Source: Aulostomus chinensis (Eukaryota > Chordata > Actinopteri > Syngnathiformes > Aulostomidae). From it: a stretch of DNA of 64,000 nt. The stretch spans positions 13,279,677 to 13,343,676 of the forward strand of contig JBBMOA010000020.1 in the NCBI GenBank assembly GCA_037954235.1, written 5' to 3'. Position numbers and translations under genes: made by a program. This document shows positions 1 through 12,000 of this stretch, in pieces. The notes under the pieces were generated by a model. That model saw only the letters and a program-made list of their open reading frames with translations. It was not told the origin of the DNA and ran no database searches. How positions within the stretch are numbered: position 1 is the first letter of the stretch; every line of letters starts with the position of its first letter.

Positions 1-239
1 GAATATTTGCTTTTGAAGGGAAGACGTATTCTTCACAGTTTTCAGGTTCAAAAAGAAAAAAAAAAAAAGTCATTCATCACCGAGTCTGACATTAATTGGT
101 TCCAGGGTCAAAGGTGAAGGTCTATTGCTTTTTTTCCTTTTTTTTCCCAACTGTAACTTCAATATTTAGAGTTAATTATCAGTTGTTGTGCTGAAGTTGT
201 AACTTGTGTGGTCTGTGAGGACGCTCGGTCCTCAAGGTC

Positions 240-475
240 ACGGTGTATCCTGAAGGACTGAGCTGATGCGGCTGAAGGAACTGTTAGGTGAAACGTCCTC
301 AGGAATCTTGGGTCAATCTTGAGGGGTTGTGTTAGAAAGGTGCCAACTCACTCATCAGGAGCGACAAGGAGTTTAGCATCTCACTGAAGGACGCTTCCAC
401 ACGCTCACTGAGAGCAGTGAGGATCGAACCAGCGACCCTTTGCGCAAGAGACGGCTACTCGTCCTCCAAGCAATG
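240..475 (-). repeat. tRNA-headed SINE-like fragment
   Basis: On the minus strand a pol III B-box-type motif, GGTTCGATCC, lies at 430-421, preceded by a weak A-box-like stretch at about 470-459. The sequence after the B box (CTCACTGCTCTCAGTGAGCG, then a CCTTCAGTGAGATGCTAAAC stretch) resembles a widespread teleost repeat that reads 'tcgatcc...gtgtccttgagcaagacac'. It is diverged. It is not a tRNA gene, because the acceptor and T-arm cannot be folded properly. Boundaries are approximate. Confidence 0.5.
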
Positions 476-1258
476 CTAGACCTCAGAGCTGACTGACTGA
501 ATTTAAAACAAAAGAGTGTAAGATGTGTTTGGTTGTGGCCAGAATGTCAGATCCTGTAGTAAATGCACTAGAGACACCAGCAACAGGTAATTAAGCAGGC
601 CTGTGACAGCACCATAACCCTCTACCTCCATTAGCAGACGGAGAAGAAGAAAAGCAGGAAAATGAGACCCTTGCACTAAAAGAGAAGCCCTTTGAACCAC
701 TGCAGCAAGCACTTTCCCCAAAACAAAAACACAAAATCTTCCCCTTATCTCTTTTCTCCCTCTTGTCTTTTCTTTCTCTCCTGCTCTGTTGTTTCTCTCC
801 CCTGTAAAGTCAGTGGTCCGACGCTCTCAAAGGCACCCAGAGTCCCCAGCCTGCTCCTATTGGTTCCTACTTGCTCTCCCACACTGAGTGCCCATGGCTC
901 CTGAAGTGATGCTCTTTGTGTGGGGTTCAGGGGTCGTGCCTATTAGCGTGAAGAAAGCCCTGCTGGGTCTTATCCCGACCCGGAGGAGGACGCAGGCCTC
1001 TTCACCCCAACCTCGGCCCGGCCAGCCCCCTCCCCTGGACAGGACACTTTCATCCTTTGTCAGGAGGTCAATGAGTGGACCCCCAGAGGGGAAGGAGGGC
1101 CCCCACCAATAATGATATGCATGACAGTCATTGTATGACCCCCATAGGGGGGGGTCATGGTTGGTTGAGGTGGGTGGGATGAGGGAGGGGAGAGATGGCT
1201 GCGTAACTAAGGATGGTTATCTTATCCAGAAGTAACAGAGTTACAGAATGATGATTGT

Positions 1259-1260
1259 GA

Positions 1261-1296
<36 letters not shown>

Positions 1297-1297
1297 G
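1259..1297 (+). repeat. (GGGTGA)n hexamer array, telomere-variant-like
   Basis: Six runs of three or four G are spaced exactly six bases apart (GGGTGA units). They are followed by a C-rich stretch, CCACCCCCCCCAC. The unit differs from the vertebrate telomere repeat GGGTTA by one base. Four or more regular GGG runs make a G-quadruplex plausible on this strand. Confidence 0.85.
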
Positions 1298-1459
1298 CCA
1301 CCCCCCCCACGAAGGATTTGATTACCATCGTATTTGACATTCAACACATAGAAAATGGAGTACAGTAGCGCAGCAGCAGCATCAGTTAAAGGGATGTGAT
1401 TTTGCCAACAATATCAGGGTAAAGGAAAGTTTATCTCAAATATGCAACACCCTGCCCAC

Positions 1460-1488
1460 CACACACACACACACACACACACACACAA
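1460..1488 (+). repeat. (AC)n microsatellite
   Basis: A pure AC dinucleotide run of about 14 units. Confidence 0.95.
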
Positions 1489-2081
1489 GCAGATACACTC
1501 ACACTCACTTTAACCCTTAACCTCAACCCTACCCTTCAGCAGGGAGATGGATTTGATCTGGTTTGTTTCACTCTCTGCAAAAAAATGTCAGCTATTTGTC
1601 TTGATATGCAAATGAGATGTTACATAACAAAGCAATCAATAGTTGAACACGCCCCAAATTCTCTGACGATGGAAGTTTTATGGTTTGTGGTTTTAGTTGG
1701 AAGTATTACTGTTCAGTCAAATGAGATCTTAGTATTTTATGGATATTCTTTTCCTCACTACTTTGAATTTAGCGTGGCTCTTTACTGGGAAGACACTTAA
1801 ATGTGACCACAGACACCGGTCCACTAAAACAAACTTACTTGAGCATTTCAGTGTTTCTTTTACTCACGACATTCCTCAGTCAATGAAAATTAAATAATAT
1901 AAATAAATTATTGACAAAAATAGTTTTTGGTTTGGTTCCAACATATGGTATTTTTTTAAATATTCAACAGCAAGACTGTCAGTTGAAGATAATTCTAACT
2001 GCATGAAAGACATATACAGTATAAAGGGAGAAAAGCTGAGTGTGTGGGCGGATTGTAAACTATACATTTGTACCAACATCA

Positions 2082-2084
<3 letters not shown>

Positions 2085-2129
<45 letters not shown>
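2085..2129 (+). repeat. (GT)n microsatellite
   Basis: A pure GT run of about 22 units. Confidence 0.97.
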
Positions 2130-2131
<2 letters not shown>

Positions 2132-5100
2132 GATACAGTCAGACTGAGCAGAGTGTTGAGTGATGGCTGGTCAAGTTTACCCTGCATCTATTCATTGGAA
2201 CCAGACACAGGAAATCAATTCGTAGCACTGCAGGATCTTCATTCCTGAGGCGGAAATATGCTGAGACCCAAGAGCGCCGTGTTCTTTATCGATTCAGGAA
2301 TATGTCATCACATCATGTTCAGAAGCTATTTAGCAGCTATCAAGAGCCAGACAGGGCCGATCTATTATTAATGTCCTGAGCTCTCCATTATGGTCGGCTC
2401 ATTAAGCATGAAAACTCCAGCGAGGAGAAGGTGAATCTCCGTACGTTACAGATGGACCTCTGTCTTCCCACTACACAGGAGTCTTCAGTTAAACTGCATG
2501 ATTAACATGTATGTTTGAACTCAACAGCCGCTGATTTAATTAAAATGTGAAATATTATAATTGCAGCTTGAAAATGCTGTCAGTCAAGAGAGAGAAGTTG
2601 CCTGAGTCGATGGTAGAGTTTGAAGGATCTTTTTTTTTTTTTCTTGTGACAGAGTGATCTGTGTCCAGGTCTAATCACATAAATGACCAGATTACATGTA
2701 ATTAAAAAATTGGATTTGAACAATGAAACTCAAATACACTCGATGAGTCTTCTACTTGAACTATGTGAGGTCACTTTCCTTCAGTAAGCTTCATTTAGCT
2801 CTCCTCAACTATCAGGTTGGATTAAAAGGTTGACAAATTCGTGCAAGTGTTACAGGTCAGGTTCTGTTTGAGACGTGGGGACGTAGACATTGTATTTTGC
2901 CCCCCAAGTACTAACAATTTTTTTTTTCTTCCTTGCATCACTTCAGCCTTACTTCAGACGTCCGAAATTGCCAGACGCGTCCGTTGAGCTTGGAGCTATA
3001 ATGACTTTACACAGCAAAACTGTTCAAAAACATCTATTGAAAGTCTCTCAGGTATATTGTACATCTTCTATAATTCAAGTCGTCTTCTCCCTCTTCTTCT
3101 CCCTCCGCACCATCCACCACACCTCCATTAATTATGGCTCACGTGTAAAATCAGAAGCCAAGCCCTACAGCAGATCAGCGTTTGCAGAATTCATCCAATC
3201 GTGGGGATATCCCCCACAAAGAATTCCACAAAATTCCACAATGGCTATTTCAGTAAACTGAATGATTTCCCTGGAGGAACTTAAACAGAAAGAGGTACAT
3301 TGTTTAAAGCTTCAATTTTTTTTTTTTTTACAATTTATTATTTTATATGGGCTTTTTTGATTGGTTGGTCGTTTTGCAGTTCTTTTTTTTTTGTTTTGTT
3401 TTTGTTTTTTGTTTTTTTAAAAGTCATCTCCGTCTTCTTGTTCCCACAGTTTTAAGTCAGTTTGTACTTTTAAAAGTGCAATTTTTTTTCTGTCCTCACT
3501 AAAAAAACTCATCACAAGAGGCATGCAATATTTATGACATCACAAATATTATGGCAACTGATCGTGGTCCCAAAATTTAGTAAGGCCAAGTAAAACGTGA
3601 GAGTTTGAGGTCTCCAGTCCATAAATGCTGATAATGGAGACTTCATACTGACGTAAAGGATATGTGGGGTCCAGCAGTTAAACACGTGAAATTAAAAATA
3701 TTAATATAATTTGGAAAATTTCAATATGGTACTTGTCAATTTTATTCTGCGAATCCATTGTAAGCGTGGGGTATTTATGTTTTTGTATGAAATAAAACAT
3801 CGTTCATTTTTAGTTTTTTTAAAAACTCTTTTTTACAGAGAAAGTCTAGATCTTGCAAAATAAATGTTAGAACATGTCAAAATTTGTAATTAAATTAGTA
3901 TAAAAATTAAAAATAGTATGCAACCCAATATAACAATTGCCAAATATGCTTATACATGATCTATGTGGGTCATTTTCATATATTATGTAACATTTGTAGC
4001 TATATGCTATTATTTGTTCCTTATGTCAAACCCTTTGTCCATGTCACATTTTGTAACTATGTACATTTTCTGCTGCCCTCCTCCATGATCTGTTACACCC
4101 ACACAGTAACCGTTATCTTTTTCGCGCCAACACACACACACACACACACGCGCGCGCGCACGCGCGCACTTGGCGGCAAGGCGGTGCTAATTAGGTGAAC
4201 TGCGCACATAGACAGTGAGAGACCGACCGACAGACAGACAGACAGAGAGACAGGCGCGGACTGGAGGAATAAATGAAGGGGAACCCCGACAGCTGCTTGA
4301 ATTCACCTTCTGCCAGCCAAATGACTTTCTTGCAGATTTTGGACAAGTGTCACAGCAATGGCACTGTCCTCTTGCTGCGTGTCACAAACTCCAGACAGAT
4401 CCAAAGGGTCTGTGTGCGTGTGCGTGTGTGAGATGAAGATGAAGAGTATTAGCCAGTTCCCTGCTGCTAGAGTTGTGAGTGTGAGCTGCCAGAGGAGAGG
4501 GGGTAATTATGAGACCTGTTGTGTTGAAGGGAAGCCAGGCCACCAAGGAGGGATTAGGACCATCAGTCTCTCCTCTGCTCCTCTTCCCCTCCTCTTCTGT
4601 CCTCACTTCACTTCTCCTGTCGTCTATGAACTTGTTGGCGTCACATTTTGATTGATTTGATATAGACACATCATACAGAATTTGTGCAGAACAATGAATG
4701 AGACGCATTTTTAATTGTTATATATCAAGCCAAATTATACATATATGTAAAAGCAAAAGTGTTCATACTGCTTTTCTCTCTTTTAATTGAACATCTCTTT
4801 TGCTTAGTCAGTAAAAGCAATATTATCATCTTGTTGGAGACAAAAATGTCTATTTCAATAGAACAAACAATTACTCAATTAAGGGTAAATACTGTTGTAT
4901 TTTTACACAAAAAATCCCTAAAATAACTTAATCCATATCAAACAGTCTATACTGTACCTACATCATCCACACATTGTTCCAATAATGTTCAAACTTGGAG
5001 AAATCTGTACTTTCAAAAGGTACATTTCTTGTGATCACCTGTGAATGAGCCAAATGCCGGAGCTAAGCTAAGCTAATACATTGGATGTTGTTGTAATGTT

Positions 5101-5759
5101 GAAACACCACTCAGAACGCTCAAAAATGTATTTCAAATGCAATGAAAAGGATCACTTTTACTTTGAGCGCTTGGCTACCCAGTGATTGAATTAGCCAGAT
5201 AATTTTAGTTACAGCAGCTGTGCTGGTTGGGCTTGTCAAATTAAGCTAATTGCAGTTATTTTGCTGTCATAAAATAATGCGAATGAGCTCCAGATTATGT
5301 TAAGTTCAACTTTGATACATTATCCCATCAATGAAGGGGTCATATTAGATACATTATTCAATGTGGCTGCCGTCATTACACTACAACATGCGTTATTGTT
5401 TTTGATCGAGTGACACCCACACTTAAGAAATTACACGCCGTGACTTTAATCCAATGAGATTAATTCATCATGAAAGTCAGGTGCAGCCATACCTAGAGTC
5501 CGTACATCCGCCAAGGTGATACATACCATCAGAACTGAGTCTGAATCAATTCTAATTCTCATTCATCCTCCCAAATTTAACCCAAATACGCAACTTTTTC
5601 GATATTGCAGTCAAATGATCATAATTGCCAACTCCCCTCGTCTAGTTCTCTCTTCCTGTTACACAGACATGGAAATGTTCCCCCAGGCACACAAAGGCCA
5701 AAACACCGACCTTTAGTCTCCATGTCAAAAGCCTGTTTCTTCACATACATATAGCATGT
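2130..5759. other. Gene-free stretch, mostly AT-rich
   Basis: Positions 2225-2460 are complex and look like a conserved non-coding element (TTATTAATGTCCTGAGC, GGTCGGCTCATTAAGCATG). Positions 3310-3420 are T-rich. The CA/CG run lies at 4130-4168. The rest is unremarkable. Confidence 0.5.
4130..4168 (+). repeat. (CA)n then (CG)n compound microsatellite
   Basis: About ten CA units run straight into alternating CG/CA. The whole run alternates purine and pyrimidine, so it could form Z-DNA. Confidence 0.93.

Positions 5760-5794
<35 letters not shown>
5760..5794 (+). repeat. (CA)n microsatellite
   Basis: A pure CA run of about 17 units. Confidence 0.96.
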
Positions 5795-5796
<2 letters not shown>

Positions 5797-8356
5797 TACC
5801 ATTGTGCTGTGAAAAGAGAGCCCTTTGACAGCTCCATTATAAACCTCATACTAGCCAATTATCTTTTTTTAGGGTGATTGTCTGGCCTCCTCTTCCCCCC
5901 AGACCCCCTTTGATCCCCTTCATCCCTCCTCGTGTCACTCCAGATCTGCGCGTAGGTATAACATTTCCACCTGGGAGCCTCAACGCCTCTTTCAAAGTTC
6001 CAGTGCAATCTTTTTTTTTTCTTTCTTTTTTTTTGTTGCATTAGAAGAAGACGAAGAGAAGGGGGGTACACTTCCTCTTTAGCTCCTGATGAATCACGGA
6101 TCATTTCTCCTCTCATCATCTTTCTCTTTATCTCCCCAATCCGGTTGCGTATGACGCTGGAAATCACTGGAATCTGAATAACGCTGATTGCGAGTGGCAG
6201 ATGGCAATTAAATAGGAGTGAGGGAGAGGTATAAAGGGTAAAAAAGGAAGGGGGAAAAAAAAGATGCAACAACTGAGGTGGATGGGAAAAAAAGAAGAAG
6301 AAGAAGAAGAAGAGGGAGAGAAGAAAATAAAGATAATAGAGCGAGAGCATGACAGAGGTCTCCGCTGGTGGTTTGTTTGATCAGTAGTTATCTGGGTGAG
6401 CTGCGTCTCTCTGTGTGTAGTTCAGTCATCAGTGCTGATTCATCCAAATGGATACCAGAACACCTCAGTAGCTCATAGTACAGTAACTGCCTTCTATTCC
6501 TCGACGGAGCTCTAATACAAACCAGACTTCCATAATCACTCACACACTGCACCTCACTGCACGTACAATCAATCTGTCTGCTCCACGGTAATTTCTCAAA
6601 CTATTGTGATTAGGCCATCATAAAAGCAACTGAATAGCAGCAATAGCCCGACGCTGCATAGCAACTTCAACTTACAGTGTAATCTGAGTGTGTGTGTGTG
6701 TTTGTGTCGAGCTTCAAAGCAAAGCGGTGTGGGAGATTTTTTGTTTTTTTTTCACTCTGCATACTTGCAATGTGTTGATCATCAAAAGGCAGCGGTGAAG
6801 ACACCAGAGCGGCAGGGATCGGCGCATCCCCACGGCGGCGTAGCGACACACAACCAGACAGAGCAACCCACACATACACACAAAAAAAAGAAGACAGAGA
6901 GAGAATGTCATGCCTCTTCCCTGTGCTCGTAACCCAGGAAACCCTGGCACCGAGTAGAAGCCTAACCCTGCCACCTCCTCCTCCTCCTCACCCACAGGAT
7001 CCTTTACCATCCGTCCAGCGGCACGTCAAGTTCATCCCCCCACACGCTGCTTCTCAGCAGGCTCTTGACTTGAACTGGCGCTCCCCGGAGGCTAAAGGGG
7101 GTGTTTGCGCTGCAGATCCACCCCAAAGTTGGGAGTTTGCCTGTGTGGGGTACATCTCAATCAGCAGGGGCACGGTCCGGAGAGGCCCCTAACCATCATC
7201 TCTCACTGGCATGGATGCCTTCATACCCTCCCCACTGACTGGCGTGTAGGAAGCAGGGGGTGCCTTTTCATTTTCTGTCCTCTGAGTGAATGCAGTGAAT
7301 CCCACTCTGAGTTTCACTCCAAAAAAAAAAGAGGAGAACAGAGACAATGCCAGGCTGAATAAACATTTTGATAACTAGACGTAGACGGAGGGTGAGGAGG
7401 ACAGACGGCGGCAGCTTAACAAGGATACTGATGGCTTTATACAACTTCCCCCGCGCGTTCTCTCCGTGTCTCTCACCTCTCCCTGTCTCTTCCCGGCTGT
7501 CGAGGAAAGAAACAGGAGAATTTGCTGCACTAGAAAATCCAAGCACAGTGCATAAAAAAAAAATCATGGCGGGAGACGGGAGGATGAGACTAAACAAGGC
7601 GGGACATTATCACAGCGGGGGTTTAGGAAGAGCGCGGCGAGGGTGATGCTCAGTAGTGGCCTGGCCTTGCCCATCTCCTCTCATTACTATTTCATTCCTC
7701 CCCTGTCTGCACCTCTCAACCCTCACTTCCTTTTTTTTGTTTTCTTTGCCTTACCACATTTGTCACATCTACTCAAGGGCAAGTCAAGTTTGAGTCCAGA
7801 CCCCAAAAGAAACAAAAATAAAGAGGTCGGTCTGTGTATTGAACTTCAATATGTTTTTGGTATGCTCCAAAACGAGCACACCACATTAAACGTCGGAAAT
7901 TGTTAAGCCCTGGAAACTGTGCTGTCTGCTGTGATTATCATTGTTTAAGCAGACGCTACATCTTATAAATCAAATCGAGTGGAGGTAGGAAAATGTCTGA
8001 TTTTATTTTTGAAATATTTTGCTCTTGTTTAATGAAAAGTGCATGTCTCTGAAAGTAAAGTGTTAGTAAATGTCAAGTACTGTCTGGTTCGATCCTTCAG
8101 GAACTGATACTTTTGTGGATTAATTCATTGAATAGATATGAATATCTTACCCTGACCCCAATATTTCCACAATAAATATTGAGAGAATAATATTTCAATC
8201 AATCAGTAGCGTAATTATTTGCTGCTGTGTAAGTGGAAAATACCTGATAAATGTAAATGTCCCACAGTTAGACTGAAAAACAACCGCCACTTTCAAGATT
8301 GGAAGGTTCAAGAGTTTACAGACATCACCCTCCTCTTCTTTTATATTCTCATCCCA

Positions 8357-8357
<1 letters not shown>
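5795..8357. other. Gene-free stretch with purine/pyrimidine-rich patches
   Basis: T-rich patch at 6010-6034 and (GAA)n purine-rich patch at 6238-6330. Moderately GC-rich sequence runs from about 6780 to 7650. Open frames here are short and low in complexity; none resembles a known protein. Confidence 0.5.

Positions 8358-8415
<58 letters not shown>
8358..8415 (+). repeat. (TC)n(AC)n compound microsatellite
   Basis: About 12 TC units switch directly to about 16 AC units. Confidence 0.96.
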
Positions 8416-8418
<3 letters not shown>

Positions 8419-8948
8419 ACACGCCTGTACCCCTCCATCTAGCCTTTACTTCCCTGGGGTGTTTTCATGCTGACCCACTTTCCCCTCCTCAACCCAAACA
8501 ACTCAACAGCGAAAAGGCTGATGTCTGATTTCCAGTCTAGAAACTCTCTGGGTGTGTCAGCAAAAAAAAAAAAAAAAAAAAAACATCCCTGAGCCCACAT
8601 CGCCGCTTTTAAAGGTCCTTTATTTATTTTAGCGTTTATTTTGGTAAATAGTGAAATTTAGATTCTGTAAAAAGTCATGGGGAGATTAAAAAGATAAAGA
8701 AAACATGCTAAATTAAACCTAAACTCATTTACTGTTCATATATAGACACCACCATCTTTATTGGAAAGAATTACTATTTATTAAACATTCAAGTGCTGCT
8801 TGAAAGCCCGTCTCTCTCCTCTGGTCACCCTCGGGTGAAGGGTGTCATTACCGGCGTTGTCACAGTCGAACCTCTCGGCAGCACCACAGACTAAGCGCCG
8901 CCTGGTCAAAGCAGACATGTCAGCAGATTTTCAGAGCCTAAGTGCCAG

Positions 8949-8974
8949 TATGTGTATGTGTATGTGAATGTGTA

Positions 8975-9008
<34 letters not shown>
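8949..9008 (+). repeat. (TATG/TG)n compound microsatellite
   Basis: Interrupted TGTATG units grade into a pure TG run. Confidence 0.93.
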
Positions 9009-9011
<3 letters not shown>

Positions 9012-12000
9012 CCTCGTCAGCCTCTGCGCTTTCTCTCTGTGATGCACGGAAAATGAAAAACGCTGTGTCGGGACATTCTGTGGCGCGGAGGCTCCCTGTG
9101 TTGCTGGTGAGTCAAACATGCGTCGCTAAATTGTCCCTTTAAAGAATGATTCATCTGTGCTGTCCCCGTGCCCCTTCCCCCTCTTATCGTTCCTAATGTC
9201 TTCATCATGTGTTGTGTGTGTGAATATTTAATATCAGTGGTGGCGGATGGAGGTGAAGCAACAGTGAGACTCGTGGCGCTGGGCTAAAGGCACCATTATT
9301 CGCCTATAAAATGATAGCGATACGTAGCAAATCATGCGCTCAATGTTCGATTGACTGTTGGATGCGTTTTATTTCAACAAAGTTGATATAAAATTGAGTG
9401 AAAGCGCATAAACGGCTTATCGGCTTGTTTTGGCTGACTCGTTCAACCCCTAACCGCCACGGCGTTCCACATACGGCCCGTAGGATCCACTTTGGTATTT
9501 AAGTCAAGGGGTGTATGATCACGATAGGCAACACTACAGGAAAAACTGTGCTTCTCAGGACAAAGACACAAACTTGAAACTGTCTCAGCTCAGGGAAGCT
9601 TTCCATTTTTGTCAAACCACTGAGTGACAGTGTGTCAAAGCTAATAAATCACACATCAACGCTATAGTTGAGCATTAGTTTGGACACAAAACCATTTGTT
9701 CGGGTTTGTGTTCAAATCAGCACTTGTACTGTTTACACTCTCACACACACACACACACACACGAGTTACACTTATGAATGGCTCAGTGAGAAAATGAGGG
9801 CAGACGGTGAAGAAAAATCTGTCTGATGAAGGGATTACATTTTTTTCCTAGTCAAATGTAATCAATAATAATCATGGGTATTGGCTGAAACAAAACATTT
9901 TATGTCCCTAAGTGATACTGGTAGCGGTAGTAAAAGAAGTATCAGTAAGAAACTGTAGTAGCAGCTGAAATAAGCAGTAATTTTAGAAGTGCGTTACAAC
10001 ATTTGATCGATTAATGAATGATTAGTGACTTTCGGCATGTGTGAAGAGCCCACCTTTCTCGTGGTGGTGATGTCCACAGCTCCAAAAAAAACCACTTGAG
10101 GTGTTTGAAACCAATCCAAACAGCGGTGCGTACCGTGATTTCTGTTCCCAGTTACACCCCTGCGTAGCTGCTGGCACTACCAGTTTACGATCATCAACGT
10201 GATGAATTTTGATGAATCTTGTTCCTCTACCATGCCTGGATATTCTGTCGCTCTTCTGTCGTTTCATCAGTAGAGTCGTTTCAATGGTTGAGTGCTCTTT
10301 CAAGCAGTTTCGCGCTTTTGATTTAGTGTGCGTAAACGCCGTTTTACGCAGTCCTCGTGATTAGTTTTATGATGACATCATCTTATCTGATAGACTGACG
10401 CTTCTTAAAAAATGCAGAAAAAACTGCAATGAGATCTGAGTAATCACAAATCCTGTGCGACTGTTACATAATCTGCCAATCACAAACTAATGAAACCAAT
10501 TTTACACAGTGACTGTTCTCCCCAGGCCCTATCTCACTGTGCAGCCTGTTAACAGCCCCTTGGGCAAGAAGTGTGTGTGTATTAAGTCTGTGTGTATGTA
10601 TGTGTGTGTGTGTTGTGGCGCATTCTGTTCAGTTGCAGTACTGGGCCTCGCCAGCGAAACAGGGCTTGGCGTTCGCAGCAGGGCTTCACAGCCAAACACG
10701 GAGAATGTTCTGCCAGTTCTATCTAATATCTTTTCAAACACTTTGCATTCCTTCCTAACTTGTTCAACAACTCCTGCTCAAACCTCTCTCTCTCTCTCTC
10801 TTTTTTTGTCAACACCTCTTACCCCTGCTGCTTCGCACGTTGTCCACAAATACTCTATTGTTCCTTTAAGCATACGAGTTTTTACAATGAACCTTTTTTT
10901 TTGCCACCCGTGGGGTACAGAAGCTTCTTGAGTAATATTTCTACATATATGTCAGGTTTAACAGGCTATCGCCACTAATTCTTTGTTACTCAACAGAAAA
11001 GACTTAGTGTTAGGAAGTCATGCAAAAACATTTAATTGAGGTCAAGTTGAATGTGTGTTGTTGTGGTATTTTTTTTTTTTTTCCTTTTCCGGACATAAAA
11101 TTTTAAAAGTTTGGGGCAACACGTCAGAAAAGTACAGGAAGTTCAACCCAGGTTTCCCCTCAGGGGCTTCAAATCATTAATCACTCAACCCATCCCACCT
11201 TAAAAAAACAGCTTTAGGCTCTGATCCGCCCCCATCATCATTCTGTCACCCGCCCCATCCGAGCGCAAAACCCTCCACCTCCCACCCACCTAGGAATACA
11301 TACATACCATTTTATGTTTTTTTGGGGGGGTTGTAACCATTCCTCCCTCCCTATGGTTTCTATCATGGTTTCCCTCAGTCTCTCTCGTATTCTCCGTCCT
11401 TCGCCCTCTGAGCATCCGTTGAACCGAGAGAATCCTTATCGAGGATCAGACTTCCGCTCAGTGGAGTGTGACGCCTGGAAGTTAGAGGCTCCAGGTGTGA
11501 CAAAGTCTTGGAGAGAGTTTCTGCATGACTCCTCCCTCATCCCTCATCACCCGCAGGACAGAGTTTATACATGAGACTAATCGGATTAGAGGGAGATAAT
11601 GACACCAGCATATCACAGTTTCTTGGCCGTTTCGGGGAACTCTCATACATTTTTTTAGCCAACACTGATGTCTGCACAAATGGGAATATTAAAACTTGTG
11701 ACGCAAAATACCAAACACATACAAGTACATTCAAAAGTGTGCTTTGTCACATCGCCACCCACAGACATCGTGTGACTGCTTTGAAAGTATGACATCAGGT
11801 ATGCAAAACACAATATGAACGATTGCTCAACTCTTGCACTCCTCCCTCCCTCCTTCCTTCTCTCCACTCATTGTGCTTGCAGGGCATCTGTCATGTGAAT
11901 GTCACCTAACTCGGATTTGAACCACGGCGAGACAAAGCTGTTGAGAAACAGCTCAGTAATCAGTAGGTCAGAGGAACAAACGAGGTCCTTTTGCAGATAA

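Larger units (their letters stand above)
1..2084. other. Gene-free stretch with SINE fragment and simple repeats
   Basis: Apart from the SINE-like fragment, the GGGTGA array and the AC run, this stretch holds GC-richer unique sequence at about 820-1110 and AT-rich sequence to the right. No splice-flanked exon was recognised. GGGTCAAAGGTGA at 108-120 is a near-miss DR1. Confidence 0.6.

Noticed and set aside
5859..6350. 163-codon minus-strand frame
   Set aside because: It is driven by GAA and T-rich runs, giving poly-Phe and poly-Lys. No homology was recognised.
8086..8095. GGTTCGATCC, a B-box-like motif on the plus strand
   Set aside because: There is no A box at the proper distance and no T-stem or acceptor pairing, so it is not a tRNA gene and not a clear SINE.
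10329..10350. TGCGTAAA...TTTACGCA inverted repeat
   Set aside because: An 8-bp stem with a 6-base loop is expected several times by chance in 64 kb.
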